Source: Byssothecium circinans (taxonomy: Eukaryota > Ascomycota > Dothideomycetes > Pleosporales > Massarinaceae). Taken from it: 64,000 bases of DNA. Shown piece after piece: positions 34,134-45,962 of this stretch. The position numbers and the translations under genes were made by a program. Location of the stretch: positions 160,018-224,017 of the forward strand of contig ML976978.1 in assembly GCA_010015675.1 (NCBI GenBank), read 5' to 3'. The first letter of the stretch is position 1; every line of letters starts with the position of its first letter. Under the pieces are notes generated by a model that had not been told where the DNA came from, did not search any database, and saw nothing but the letters and a program-made list of their open reading frames with translations.

Positions 34134-35085
34134 TCAGATGCGCGGCTCTGCACTTTCGAGTCCGTTGGTGTTTAATGGGGTCATGGTTTGGATTGGGCAT
34201 TTGATTGGCGTAGGTTTTTCGTATACCATGAGCCGTTTGTTTTCATTTTGGACTCGAACGTGCGCTCTTTGAATTGAATGTTGGCGACTTCACATCGGTT
34301 TCTTGGTTGTGTGATCTTGGGTCTTGTTTGATTCTTGTGCGGACGATATCCATGGATGATGCCGTCTTCTCCACCTTTTCTAAGCGAGGCTTATTCTAGC
34401 CTAGCGTGAACTAGCCCAATCTGTCGGTACCGATTCCAACGTCATCTCTCCATCGACCATACTCATTTCAATCCTTACGACGAGCAAGATGCACACATGC
34501 CGCTTACAAGACGGTGAAGTTTCTCGAGAAGGTCGACAAGATAGTCCTTCATACAACAGACAGTCTCATATTCACTCACTCTATCACAAGAATTAGTGTC
34601 TAGCACTAGAGGTCCATCGCCAAGCTCAGATGAGCACATTTGAGCAACAAACCATACAGCCGCAATGAGTTCGCGACTGGCTCGAAGCTATAGGAAACGC
34701 CATATTGCTCTTGATCTTTCTTGAACTACGTTGATTGGCGGTGTTCATTTAATTAGAGAGTAGATAAGAGGCGAGAACGATGGCCAGGTGCGTACCTGGC
34801 GTAACCATAGTGCTGGCAGGTCCCACCTGTCCAAGGGAAGTTAAAACATGCAGCGACGAGGCAATTGGCGCGGGTCGTTACACAACAAGCACATAAAGAG
34901 GGGACGCCGTGAGGAAATCGTTTGCTTATTACAATCGCGTCCTTCCCTTCAACGAACTTTAACAACCACCTTATTCACTTTTACGAAAGTTTCCATCAAG
35001 CATCTTGCGGTCTAATATACCAAAGATCCTCAGAACCAAGCACTCTGCTTCTTTAGGGACCAATTCGAGCTTGTAGCAACACATC
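34134..35085. other. intergenic, no gene seen
   Basis: 950 bp without convincing coding sequence; it holds the promoter of the BIM1-like gene at its right end. Confidence 0.45.
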
Positions 35086-35955
35086 ATGCTCATCAACCTC
35101 CTCACACCGCTTCTCGCCCTCGCCGGAGTCGCGTCTGCGCATTACCGTCTCCTGGAACCTGCATGGCGTGGTGATTCCTTTACTAGAGGAGCTTCGCAGT
35201 GGATCTACCCATGTACGCCCTTCCCCTCTACCCACCCTTCCTCTCCTTCCCTCTCATACCCATCCATCCCCGCATCCCTACCACTAACACCCCAAAGGCG
35301 CCAACGTCACCGAAACCCCGTCCTCCAACGCCTCAGCGCGCACCCAATGGCCGCACACCGGCGGCTCCATCAAGATCAACGGCTCGCACGAATCCGCGCT
35401 CACGTATGTGAATCTCGGGCTCGGCACCAACGTCACCAACTTCAACATCTCGCTCGTCGACCACTTCAACCAGACGGGCGCCGGAGTCCTCTGCCTCAAA
35501 GATAATCTCCGTACGGCGTTGGAGCAGGGGTTCAAGGCGAGTAATATCAGTATGGAGCAGATGGAGGGACTGCAGGGTACGGTGCAGGTTGTGCAGATTT
35601 CGCATGGGGGTGGGGCGTTGTACAATGTGAGTTCTTGCCTGTTCTTGTTTCGGCTGCACCTTTTTCGTTTTTGGGGGTTCGTTGGTGTGGGGATGAGGCG
35701 GTGTGGAACGGCTGTTTGTTTGGTTGTGTGGATGCTGATTTGTGGATTTAGTGTGCAGATATTACTTTCAACTCCTCTGCAAAGGTCCTCGCCGATGATC
35801 AATGCCAGAACGCAACTGGTGTCTCCGGTGTCGCTATCACGAATGCGGGTGCGCAGCAGGCAGGTTCATCGACGCCGGCTAGTGCAGCGAGTGCTGTGAG
35901 GCCGCTTGTTGGGAGTGGAATGCTCGCCGGATTGGTTGCGTGGGCGTTACTGTAG
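35086..35955 (+). CDS. BIM1/X325-like copper-binding GPI-anchored protein
   Basis: Three exons, 35086-35212, 35298-35626 and 35752-35955, encode 219 residues. The 18-residue signal peptide ends ...GVASA, so the mature protein starts with histidine (HYRLLEPAWRGDSF). An N-terminal His able to form a copper brace is the mark of the LPMO-related X325 / copper acquisition factor BIM1-like family, and QWIYPC...GGSI plus the Cys pattern fit that family. Several NxS/T glycosylation sites are present (NVT, NAS, NGS, NIS). The C-terminus has a Ser/Ala-rich stretch and a hydrophobic tail (GMLAGLVAWALL), as expected for a GPI anchor. Known members bind copper at the cell surface (e.g. Bim1 in Cryptococcus) and are not polysaccharide oxidases. 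No damage is seen. Confidence 0.88.
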
Positions 35956-37870
35956 AGCGCATGAAGAGCCACGAAATTGAGGTGATAAAACATAGGGAGA
36001 CCGGTTGACCTATGTAGGCTCAGTGATCGAGGCCTTTAGGGTGGAGGTTTCCGGGTGGGTAAGGAAAAGATGCTTTCGGACAGGGACATGCAAACCTGAG
36101 GATCAAGGCATAATGCGACTACAAAACCGCCTCTTGTGCGTATATCTGGTCCTAGTACATGACTTCAATTTAATGGGGATTCTCGGAACCTTTGTCCTGG
36201 CAAGCATCGTGTCATCGTTTTCACTCTTCACTCCGCTCGGGTATCAAATCGTGAACATTCGTACCCGCACTCACATGGACTTCCCAGTAGAGCAACATGA
36301 CCGTATGAAAAGATTTATGCACGCCAAATTTTGATTCAATAGCGACAACGAGGTAGATTTCCTGCGCTACGCCCCCGAAGCTGTCATATCGTAGTGAAAA
36401 TGCCATCTGTATGAACGATTAACCATATTCCAAATACCATCAAGTCATAAACTAAAACCATCTTATTTCAGCTTCCCTACGTCCTATAAACTTAATAGTC
36501 GTCTATCCAGGTACCTCAACTTGAGCATGTGCCACATCACGTGATCCCAACCCTCACCAGCGCTCAGGGGTAATGCTGACCTCGCGAAAGCTGGCAGAAC
36601 AATATTACAACACGGTATTTTTACTAATTGGGAGGCCAAAGAGGGCTTTTTAGCTAATATAGTAGTTCTTTTTACAGTGTTATATGCATTTGCGCATATC
36701 TTAACATGCCGTTGACTACGTTTTTACAAACGTGGAAGGGGGACGATAGGTTGTGAATGATGCTAGTGCTTTGAATTAAAAGTGACAGTGTTATGGGATA
36801 TATCCCTTATTGGTTAAGGAAGGCAGTTACTATAGGGTGTGTAGCTTATTCATTGGTTCCCGGTGTAAGTGTTACTGTTGTTATGAGTTTAAAGTCACGA
36901 ATCAGAGTGTAGGTAATGACAGGATTTATCAATTTACGTCTGGTTTGCGCGACCGGCAAAGTCTTTGAGAGGATATATTGTGCTATTCGGAATTTCTTCT
37001 TGAGCGATCCCTGGGAATAGATTGGCGCCGTACATCTTCAGGCTTTCTTTCCCGCTACGGGTAAATTCTATTAGAGCGCAAGAGGTAATTCGGATTTCCT
37101 AGTTCTTCTTCAAGGCACGCGGATATTCCCGTAATATGCGTTTTATTTTTCAATTTTTTTCACTTCTGTGGATTTACCTAAGAACCGTAGAACGCTAGCT
37201 AGACAAAGAAGTTAAATAAATCGCAATCACCGCCATTAAGCATCGCAGAAAGGGGTATAGCCTCCAATATTTTCTCTAGGGCATGAATTTGATGACCGTG
37301 CATGTCTCTCTAAAGGAATCGTGCCATGAAGTCTTTCCTTATTCCTCCTCGTATTCGGCGTTTCATTCTCGTAGGGGCGGGGAGATTCCGTGAGGGGAGG
37401 AGCTTTGGCGACACTGTGTGTCTCTCCTAAGGCATGTATCCCCTGGAATTTTCGATGTTGAGTGTTGTATCGTATGTGGAGAAGGGGAATGAGAACCGCT
37501 TCCCGGTTCGCTGGCGTTTATGTGTCGCTGACGGAGGAAAGATGGTGGCGATCATGAGGGCCCGGATACGGACTCGTTCCTCTTCCGAAAAGAAACAGCG
37601 CTCCTGATTTCTTGTACGTTGACGATATCGCTTGTAATTCTAGGCAGGGGAGCGAGGGGGAGCCGAGGAAGTCTGGCGGTCAGTCCTAAGGACTAAGCTA
37701 CAGAACTTCCATCTCGCTCCATCCAACATCTTCCCTAACCCCACGATTTCGCTTTTGCGTACTCCATAACGAGAGGAAAAGGGACTGGCGATCCTGAAGA
37801 TCTATTTTCCTACTCTTCCGCGTCTCTTTGTCCTTGTTCGCTGGGGGAATAGGCTAGATGTTCTGGGAGG
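35956..37870. other. 1.9 kb gene-free region
   Basis: AT-rich between 36400 and 36960. I see scattered short frames only. Sequence from about 37500 to 37870 may be an outer, unshared part of the dispersed repeat that ends at 38150. Confidence 0.45.
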
Positions 37871-38150
37871 AGCTATCCTTAGGATAAGGGATAAGGATGG
37901 CTAAAGGATTCTTATCTATATTAAAAGGGGAAGCTATGATAAGAGTATACGAGGGTGGAAATAAAGAAGAAAGAAGTAAAATAAGTAAGAGGCCTAAATT
38001 TATACAGCATATAACTATAACTAAGTATATAAGTTAACTAAAGTACAGGCCTAGAGAATTTAACCCATGTAAAGCTAGATATTAGTAATAACTGCTACAA
38101 ACTTAGCCTTCGTGGCACACCATCTAACTCACGATGGTTGCAACTCTAGC
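37871..38150 (-). repeat. dispersed repeat R1, copy at 38 kb
   Basis: Read on the minus strand, this stretch starts AGAGTTGCAACCATCG and runs through AGCAGTTATTACTAATATC and CTTCTTTATTTCC to CTTCCCCTTTTAATA and CCATCCTTATCCCTTATCC. It matches the left part of the 1668-4340 insertion and the copy at 57947. The base changes between copies are mostly C/T and G/A. It lies directly beside the 3' end of the broken Cys-rich gene. Confidence 0.75.
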
Positions 38151-38260
38151 GTCTCTTTGGTTCTACTATAACTCCCCTCGAACTCTTTCCGCCCACTCAT
38201 CGATCCTCGCCTGAGGATAGCTACCTAGGTGGCAGATTAGAGACATCGAGGCCAGGCCAT

Positions 38261-39830
38261 CTAGTCGCGAGGCTTGTTCCGCTGTGCCCTGGGAAAGAGA
38301 GGTTGACTTTGCGGTGGGAGAGGGCGGAAGCGCTTCATGGGTGCGTAGACGGTTTCTGCTGCGGCTAGAGTGTAAAGCTTGCGCTTGTTGGAGAAGGGAG
38401 GGATGAGTGGTGATGCGGCAGTGTTGTTCTGGACCTTGGTAGCTTTGGTCAGGACGTTCTAAGGCGGTAGGTTGTACGGCGGAGTGATGATGCCGTTCTC
38501 AGTAGTTGTGGACGTAAAAATGCGTTTTGCGTCTTGTGGTAAGTTCGGATAATTGATTTTATCCTGAGATTTGGCTGATTTGCTGAAGGTCTGACCTTCT
38601 GCCTCGACGTTAACCTCGTAACTTGGAAAGAAAATCTCGTTGAGAGGTGGACGTGAGGGTTTCTTGATTTTATTACAGAGGGCAGATTATGCACTAAACT
38701 TACCAATGGTATCTTTATTAAGATTGCTAATATTACTCGACTCTTCATGGATGCTCTCTTTAGGAGCCAATGGAGCAGGCGTGCTATTTTCACCCTCTTC
38801 TTCCGCTTTTTCCCTTTCTTCAGCAAGACGGCAGCGCTTGGCGTCATATTTTTTTGTCTCTTCGGGCTCTCGCTTGCGCTTGCACTCTTGCTCGGGATGT
38901 ACAACCGCTGGGATGGGGCCGCAGGGACTCTGTACGACGTGTTTCTCCAGTTGCTTCGGCGTTGTATCGCCATCATCTGGCGACAACTTTGTGCTCGCCT
39001 CTTCTGCCAAAGCGTCGGTGTTCTCCATCCTATCGATGAATCCCGACGATAAATCGGTGCCAAGGATCTTGGAATCTTGGACGCTGCACCACTGCTTGCG
39101 AATATCAAGTCTTGCTGTTGTAGCAACGCCTCTTCTCCCCAGCGTGATAACTACACAATAGCTAAGCACCACAAACCCCTTTCAACTTATACGGGAGCGA
39201 GAATGTCTCAATGACGCCCTTACCATTCCCCTTTCTCGTCTTCCCGCCATAAGAGCGATCTTCTAGCTCTACTGGGTGCTTCAGAGACAAACTCTCTTTT
39301 AATATACCTCCGTCCCCGGGGACGAGGGGGATATCTTCCGTATCCACACACACCTTGCCGTCAACGTGCTTTGGCGGCGGAGTGAAACGTATCTTTGCCG
39401 TGCACAGATCACAACCCCTGATATCGAGGAGGAGATGAATACTTGTGACAGAGAGGTCGCGCTAGCCAGTGGGGAAAGGGAATCTTTCGCGTGTAAGGGA
39501 GAGGATGAAGTTGCGCTCAGCGTGAATGGGCCGCTTCTTCTTCTTCGGTCGTGCCAGGCGCCGTTTATTACCATGTTCGCGGGCCTCGTCGTCCTCTGAG
39601 TAGTCCTCGTGGTGTGTGCGACACTTCCACTCCTCGGCGCGGTGGTTCTTCTCGCACTTTTCGCACCACCTTTTTTCATCAGCCTTCCCTTGTCCACAGC
39701 ATAGTTCCCCTTCCCAGGTGCCTTGGTGCGTCTCCCCATCATAGCGACACCTCCCCTCCTCACACGCGCCAGTCCCCTCCGGCCGCACACACCTCGCACT
39801 CCACCTCCCTCTTCATCACATTCCACACCT
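38261..39830 (-). pseudogene. Cys-rich, Lys-rich fungal gene, disrupted
   Basis: Minus-strand blocks that look like one multi-exon gene. First a Cys-rich part (about 39830-39470) with CEVC, CEEGRCRYDGE, CC and WCEKCEKNHRAEEWKC, probably one or two zinc-binding units, followed by RPKKKKRP. Then CDLCTAKIRFTPPPKH and a segment to about 39180. Then GRRGVATTARLDIRKQWCSV (about 39150) and a charged helix ending SNISNLNKDTIG at 38704, followed by a GTAAGT donor. After about 38662 comes PSRPPLNEIFFPSYEV, an in-frame TAG at 38459-38461, and a further 65 open codons to 38261. The splice phases at 38704/38662 do not agree, and the Cys-rich part changes frame near 39780. I read it as a broken gene. Its 5' end runs directly into Tc-toxin-derived sequence. 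Function unknown. Confidence 0.5.
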
Positions 39831-40908
39831 CGGGCAGCTCATGTCTAACATCAAAGAGCCGCCACCCGTCCCCAGGCAAGAACCTCTGCGCGAGCATATT
39901 ACTTTCCCGCGCAAAATTCTCTCCGCCTTCCCGCGCCGTATAACTGATGTGCATGACCAGATCGCTAAGGGAGTCAAAGTCGAAATGGTTGTTCTCAGGC
40001 GGTAACTCGATGCGCCACCACGAGACGGCACCGCTGTACTCAAATGGGAGGTACCGCGCGTCGTTGAAGCTGAGCTCGTAGAGGCCCGAGTCACTCTGTC
40101 CTGTCGAGGTAGCGATCGCCTCGGTGCCGGCGTAGCGGCGCCAGACGTGGGGCTCGTTCGGGTACGGTACTGGCAACGTCTTTCTGCTGTCATGGGGCTT
40201 CTCCGTCGGGCAGCACTTGCACGTGTCCCTGTTGCTCCTCCTCGGCCGGAAGCGGATCGCGCTGTTCAGCTGCTGCAGTTTGCAGTGCACGCCCGTATTT
40301 GGGCCGGCCACGCATGGGACAGTCAGGGACACTGCTCTGATGCGGCGCATGTAGTGGCCTGGGTAGTCTAGGTCAAAAAGCCACTCAGGGAGGCCGACCT
40401 CACAGTACCCGGTTGCTTTGAGCAGTACCAAGGCGGCCGGAAAGTGCAGACGGCAGTGCTTGGTCATGTGTGCGCGCTCGATCGCACAGAGGGCGAGCTT
40501 GAGCCTTTCCCCGGCAAGGAGGCCCTCGTGGAGGCTGTTCCACGACCCGAGAGACGACGGGATGTAAGAGAGACTGAAGTTGCCTAGCTCGAACCGAAGG
40601 GCTTGCTGCGCTTCTTGTGACGTCTGGAGGGCGAGCTCGTAGCACTGCCAGCACAGCCCCGAGTTCTCCTGCTGCAGGTATAAGTAAAGCTCATACTTTG
40701 AAGTTTTGTCCCATGCAAATGAGTCTCTGCATCGAAGGGCATTGGCCCAATGCAAGAGTGTTTCTAGATATTCGAGAGTCGCTCCACGTCCGCGCGCTCT
40801 GGCCGACTTGACGGGTGCGCCTGGGCAGCAGGGGACATCTGACGCGAAGTGGGCCGGCGCAGCAACGTCGCTGGTTGTTCTCGTCCTTTCGGATTGATAT
40901 TACGAAGG

Positions 40909-41040
40909 GGTTGTTTTCACTGTCCGACAACACGGTATTTTCTTCATTTTTAGCCCGGCTCGGTCCAGGGTCCTGGTTGTTTTCACTGTCCGACAAGGCA
41001 GTGTTCTCTTCATTCTTAGCCAGGCTCGGTCGAGGGATCT
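40909..41040 (-). repeat. 66 bp tandem duplication inside the TcA remnant
   Basis: Two adjacent copies (about 40909-40974 and 40975-41040) share GGTTGTTTTCACTGTCCGAC and TTCTTCATT...TTAGCC...GGCTCGGTC. On the minus strand each encodes KNEENTxLSDSENN. The unit has no counterpart I recognise in TcA proteins, so it is probably inserted sequence between the neuraminidase-like and C-terminal blocks. Confidence 0.8.
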
Positions 41041-44000
41041 CCATGGCCTCCTCGCACTGCATCCAACAGTTATCTCTCCCCAACGGATCATACGACGACC
41101 GGAGCCAGTTGGACGCTTCTTGGAAGTGGCAGTCGACGCGGAGTGACGCGGCTATCACCAACGAGGTACTGAAAGTGTCGACAGTACGAATGGAGCGCCA
41201 GGCTCGAAGTACAAAAAGTTTGGGCGCACTAAGCGAAACACACCAAAACTTAGGTACGACACTGCCTTAATAACCTAACTATATATAAATAAAATTCTTT
41301 AAGGTTTTACAATAATGTAGTCTTTTATATAAAGCTAAATCTTACTTATTTAGATTTTCAAAAATTTGGGGGGCCACAGTAATAGAAGCTTAAACTTAAA
41401 AAAGTAAAATTCTCTAAATTTACTAGTAAAAGCGCACTTTTTCTACTTTGGTATAGGAAATAAGGGAACGCCGTTAGGGGTTCCGAGAGCGAAGCGGGAA
41501 GGGGCAATGCTGGGGGTTCGGTGCTTGTAATGGCTTCAGGGAGCACCACTGCCCTGTCGGTGGTGATGTCGTACCGGAATCCCACCACAGCGTCGTTGGT
41601 AGAGCGGAAGAGGGAGAAGATTAAGGAGTCGAAAGTACGGCCCACGAGGTCTAGATGGAGTTCGGTTAGCTGCTCCTCTGTTAGGGGAATCCCTTCCGTT
41701 GAGTGCCTAGGGTCCAGGAGCACGCCCATACGCACGCGAGTCCAGTGGAGGTGGACGAGCGGTTGGGATCTCCACGCTAACATCTGCGGCGTGGGCGCAT
41801 CCCAGTCTGATGTTGGGTCCGCTTCTCCGGTTCTCGGGTCCATATGGCGCGTAGAGCTTGTTGGCACGTTGACCCCAGGCGTATTCACGTGCAAGTCTGC
41901 GTTCTGGGGAGCTGGCGCGTCCGCTGGATCGAAGCGGTGGGCGTCCTGGAGCCAGAAGTAGAACTCATCCACGACGGGTGCATGTTCTTTCCTACATACG
42001 CAGCAGGGATTAGTCTTGTCTCTGCGCTCGTACGGGGCAGCAATTGGCAAGCCAGAGGCAGCAACCCGAAGGAACCTTGTCCCAAGACGGACGGCTGCTT
42101 GAATCCACAAGGGGATGTGCTCAAGCGTCTCAGCACCTGGGAGTATGATGAGTGCAGCCTGGGCACCGTTAGATGAGTCAATCGAGCTGGATGTTAGCTT
42201 CCGCCCGGGGTTAGCCGTTGGCCTTTTATCGCCCGGAAAGGTAATGGCGAGCTCAGGCACAGTTGCGAGTCAAGTCGGCCTGGCGCTATGGTCTGGAGCC
42301 CAAATGCCTGGGCGCTAGGAATTGTACTATTCCCCGGAACAGAAGAGGAGGAAGGCTGATCCCAGAATTGCCCTCGCTCCGGTCGTGAGAGCGTAGAGAC
42401 ATGTGCGCCGAGCGACTTCTTTAGTGACTGGAATCCCTCGCTCCGCGAAAGCTTCGCCGCTTCCTCCCAATGAATCCAGCTCTCGCAGTACCACTTCCTT
42501 CTCTGTGCGGCCTGCCACTTGTCAAATGACGAGAGTTCGCATTCCCACCGCTCGAGCAGCGCCTCGTCTGGGCGGAATAGAGAAGCCTCCAACCCTAACT
42601 TGACGCGTTGCATGAAGCGCTGCACGGCCCCAATAGCATCGTCGATGCGGGTTGTTGTCTCGTCGATCCTGGCTTTGACATTCAGCAGGAGGCGGTCGGC
42701 GAGGTCCGTGGCTGGGTAATTGTGGGTGTTGAGGAAAGAGAGAAGCGCATCGCGTGCACGGAGGCGTAGGCCATCATTTAGGAAGGTGATGAGGCTCAGG
42801 CGCGGCGGTGCGTCCGTCTTGGACAAGGCCGACCGCTGGACGAAGCGGGCCAGGTTGACGTTGCCGGTTGTGTTGCCTAGTTGGACGTTGCCATCAGGGC
42901 TGGCGGCCCAGAGCGCAGGGCGGCAGTGGACGACCTCAGTGGTTGGGGCGTAGAAGTGCGACTTCAGGCGCTCCACGTATCGTCCGACCAGCCAGACGCG
43001 GGTCGCCCATCTCTCATCGGCGAGGGAAGTGATAGTCTCGGGGTCAGATATCGCCCAGACGCCGTTAGGTGGCTGGAAGTACTCCAGAGCCAGCCCAGAG
43101 AGGGCAATATCAATGTCGAGGAACCGCACGAGCTGTGCAACGGGCTGTGGGGAGTCCAAGTTGGCGTGGTCGAACAACAACCAGACGGGCGGCTCGCACA
43201 CCTCGCGCACCCACTTCCTCAGCCGAGTATAGTCGAAGATGCGCTCAAACCAGTCAAATAACGCGGCACGACGCTTCCAGCTAGGTGAGACTTTCTGGTC
43301 ATCATGGAGAGTAGTCAGGAAGTAGGCGTCTCCAACGGGCAGCAAGTTGAAATCAAAGTGGGCCTTGTGGATGCAAAAATGGTCCTCAGCATCGAGGTAG
43401 TACGACGTACCGTGAAACTTGGATGGATTCCCGAGGAGATAGCCCAGCTCGCTCTCCCACTCGCACATACTTCGGCATGCTGACAGACAGAAGCGACGGG
43501 CGACAGGACGGCCTTGAAAGCTCGCTGGTATGTACGACGAATATCGCGGAGCGAGGTGAGATAGCGGTCGTAAACGCCCTCGAAATGAGTCTCCGACTCG
43601 CTGCTGTGTCCAATCTCCCTGAGCGATTTTTGAGGTACAGGCTCGTATAAGGTACCTCGATGAGACAGTTGTCCGTATCGGGCCCCGTGTATTCGAGGGC
43701 GAAGCCGGTGTGGAAGCGGCGCAGGTCGTCCGAGTCATCGAAATATGGCTCAGACTGGTGGAACTTGACCTCAATGTCGTACGCACCGCGGCGGAGGGGA
43801 ACGGACTTGGAATAGGTGGCCGGGATGTCGCGGCTATGGTGGTTCTCGTTCTCGTTCTCATCGAAGACTTGCTCGAGCAGCGACCACGTCTTCTGGCCGC
43901 GCTGCAGCGTGACGGACCACTGCTTGAGCTTCTCACAGTGACACGCGCCATCGTTGTCGTTGTAGTCCGAGTGCCTGGGGCACCTCATGGAAAAGTGGTA

Positions 44001-44463
44001 GCAGCCATCGCCCTCTATGAGCAAGACGCCACACCACGTGACGGTGAAGGGATCAGCGCCACATGCAGTCAGCACATCACCCGTGTCCTGGTTCAGCGCG
44101 AAACCGTTCTTAAAGCTGGCGAAGCGGCTCTGGCCCTCGTTGGCCTCGATATCTAATCGCGGGAGGACGGTGATGACGGGCGAGTTCCAGTAGTTGCTCG
44201 CGGCACCCCAACCGCTCATACCGCCACGAGTCTCAGTCCAGGCAGCGCCATATCCGTATTTCCCCAGAAGGCCCGTACCTACGAGTCCCAGCAGAGCGGC
44301 GAAAGCACCGCCTCCTAGAGCCGGATCGACGTCAAACCCAGACGGGGGGGCGCCGGAATCGTCCTCCCATGGTGTCTGCGCACGGTTCCCATCCGCGACA
44401 AAGTCGGAGGAGGATTTGCCACGTGACTTTGGCACCGGCGCACGTGCCATATCCACCGCAACC

Positions 44464-44493
44464 ACCATCACCATCACCATCACCATCACCATC
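44464..44493. repeat. ACCATC hexamer microsatellite
   Basis: Five perfect tandem ACCATC units inside the TcA remnant. They sit where the reading frame of the remnant changes, so replication slippage here may have helped break the gene. Confidence 0.85.
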
Positions 44494-45962
44494 GCCGCAG
44501 CTGCACTCAGCGCTGTCTATATCTACCGCCGCCGTCACCGCGTCGTGGATGTGGTGCGCGATGATACGGCACCGTTCGACGAAACACACAAATTCGAGCT
44601 GGAAGAAGCGCCATCGCTTGTAGACAAACTGCTCCTGGACCATGTAGGCGGCGGCGCGGCCAAAGTTGGAGAAGATGAAGGCGAAGGGGGACAGCATGGC
44701 ACGCGGCGCAAGGTACAGCCGTTGTACGGCGCCTCGCTCGTCCGCATTCAGCTGACGCAGGTTGCCCAGGGTATGCAGCACGTCGCCATCACGCAGCGGC
44801 AATTGGCCCACAGGAGCCCCGGCCGCTCGTCTCGAAGCTCAATGTGGAAGGGCGAACACTCGCCTGCCCGTATCCAGAGGGCCGCGTTGGTGTTGCCTAT
44901 CGGCATCTGTGTCTCGAAGCGCCTGGCTTCTGGCCACACGGTGCGGCCTTCGGCTTCCAGGACCTCTGGGGGAAATGCTCGCCCAAAGACGTGGCATAAT
45001 AGTCGCAGCCCTCTCAGAGGGCCATCTCACGCAGCGTCGCCTGCGCGCTCGCCCAGGCCCAGTGGCAGGCGTCATCCTCCGAAATGCTCACATCGGGGAG
45101 CTTGCGGTGCAACGACCAGAGGCCATGAATCTCATCATCTTCAGGGACATTGAGAGGGTCGTCGAGTGACTCGTCCGCTTCGGTGCTGGGGTATGGATCG
45201 TCCCCGCGCAGGTGCGGCTTGTTCGTGAAGAGGAATACGATCTCTCCGACGGTGAACTTGGACGCATAGAGTTTGGATAACACTTCAATGAAGCGAATAG
45301 TGCAAGTTGGCTTCGAATCCCACCAGTACGTCGTGCCGTCGAACCCAGCGAGGCTGGCCAAGTCGCTCAAGTTCTCAGTGATGATCTTGCGCCACGATGC
45401 CGAGCGCTTAGGGCAGTGGAAGGTCGACATGCTATATCGCTCTATGGCATCAAGGAGGGCATCAATTACCCACTTACGCCTCCGTGTGTCAGGCTCAGCT
45501 CCAGACCAGAGGGCGAGCAGTTCCGTTCGTCGATCAGGTTGCGTGGCGTTGGACGTGCCGGCCTGTGTCTATGGGAGGCTACCTCTTTGAGCATCAGCAG
45601 CGACGAAAGCTGGACCAGGAAGTGGGGATTGACGTTGGAGTTATCGAACAGGTGCAGGACCGCACAGACGTCTGCGAGGGTGTTCATATCAATTGGCCCC
45701 TGGCATCGCATCTGAAGCCTCCGCCACAACCGGGCGAAGATAACCATCTTGAGAAACTCGCCAAAAATAGCTTCAGAGTCCCAAGCCATGCGCACACCCT
45801 CCGCGCAGCATGGGAGGCACGGCGGGAACGCGTCACTTGCGGGTACCATACTAGGTCTGAAAACAACAATGCCGTTCTTGTGGAGTTTGAGGAACTCGCA
45901 GTACTACAAGCCCGTAACCTCTAGGAAGAATGTCACTTGGGTGATTGTGTCAGCGCTAGGGA

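Larger units (their letters stand above)
39822..45849 (-). pseudogene. Tc toxin complex subunit A (TcA)-like gene, degraded
   Basis: About 6 kb of minus-strand sequence matches, in order, the large A subunit of bacterial Tc insecticidal toxin complexes (TcdA/TccB/XptA class). Blocks from the N-terminal side: helical shell (45849-45476, then 45475-45030 and about 44990-44750 with the motifs before the pore region); the block with LYLAPRAMLSPFAFIFSNFG (about 44811-44600); a PA14-like ligand/glycan-binding insertion (about 44390-43650, with the motif LRRGAYDIEVKFHQ); helical region around RIFDYTRLRKWVRE and RDALLSFL (about 43510-42350); neuraminidase-like region (about 42200-41430); linker-proximal piece (about 41120-41040); and the C-terminal TcB-binding region with SLHEGLLAGERLKLAL, PGHYMRRIRAVSLT and YTAREGG (40755-39830). 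At least seven frame changes separate blocks, and the far N-terminus and last ~60 residues are missing. Intact TcA forms a pentameric, membrane-injecting pore. This copy cannot be expressed as such. Origin by transfer from bacteria is inferred; Tc homologues have been noted before in some fungi. Confidence 0.88.

Noticed and set aside
44194..45153. Plus-strand open frame of 319 codons within the TcA region
   Set aside because: It is the antisense shadow of GC-rich minus-strand TcA sequence, is low-complexity (Thr-Ile and Arg-Ser runs from the ACCATC repeat), and has no domain.
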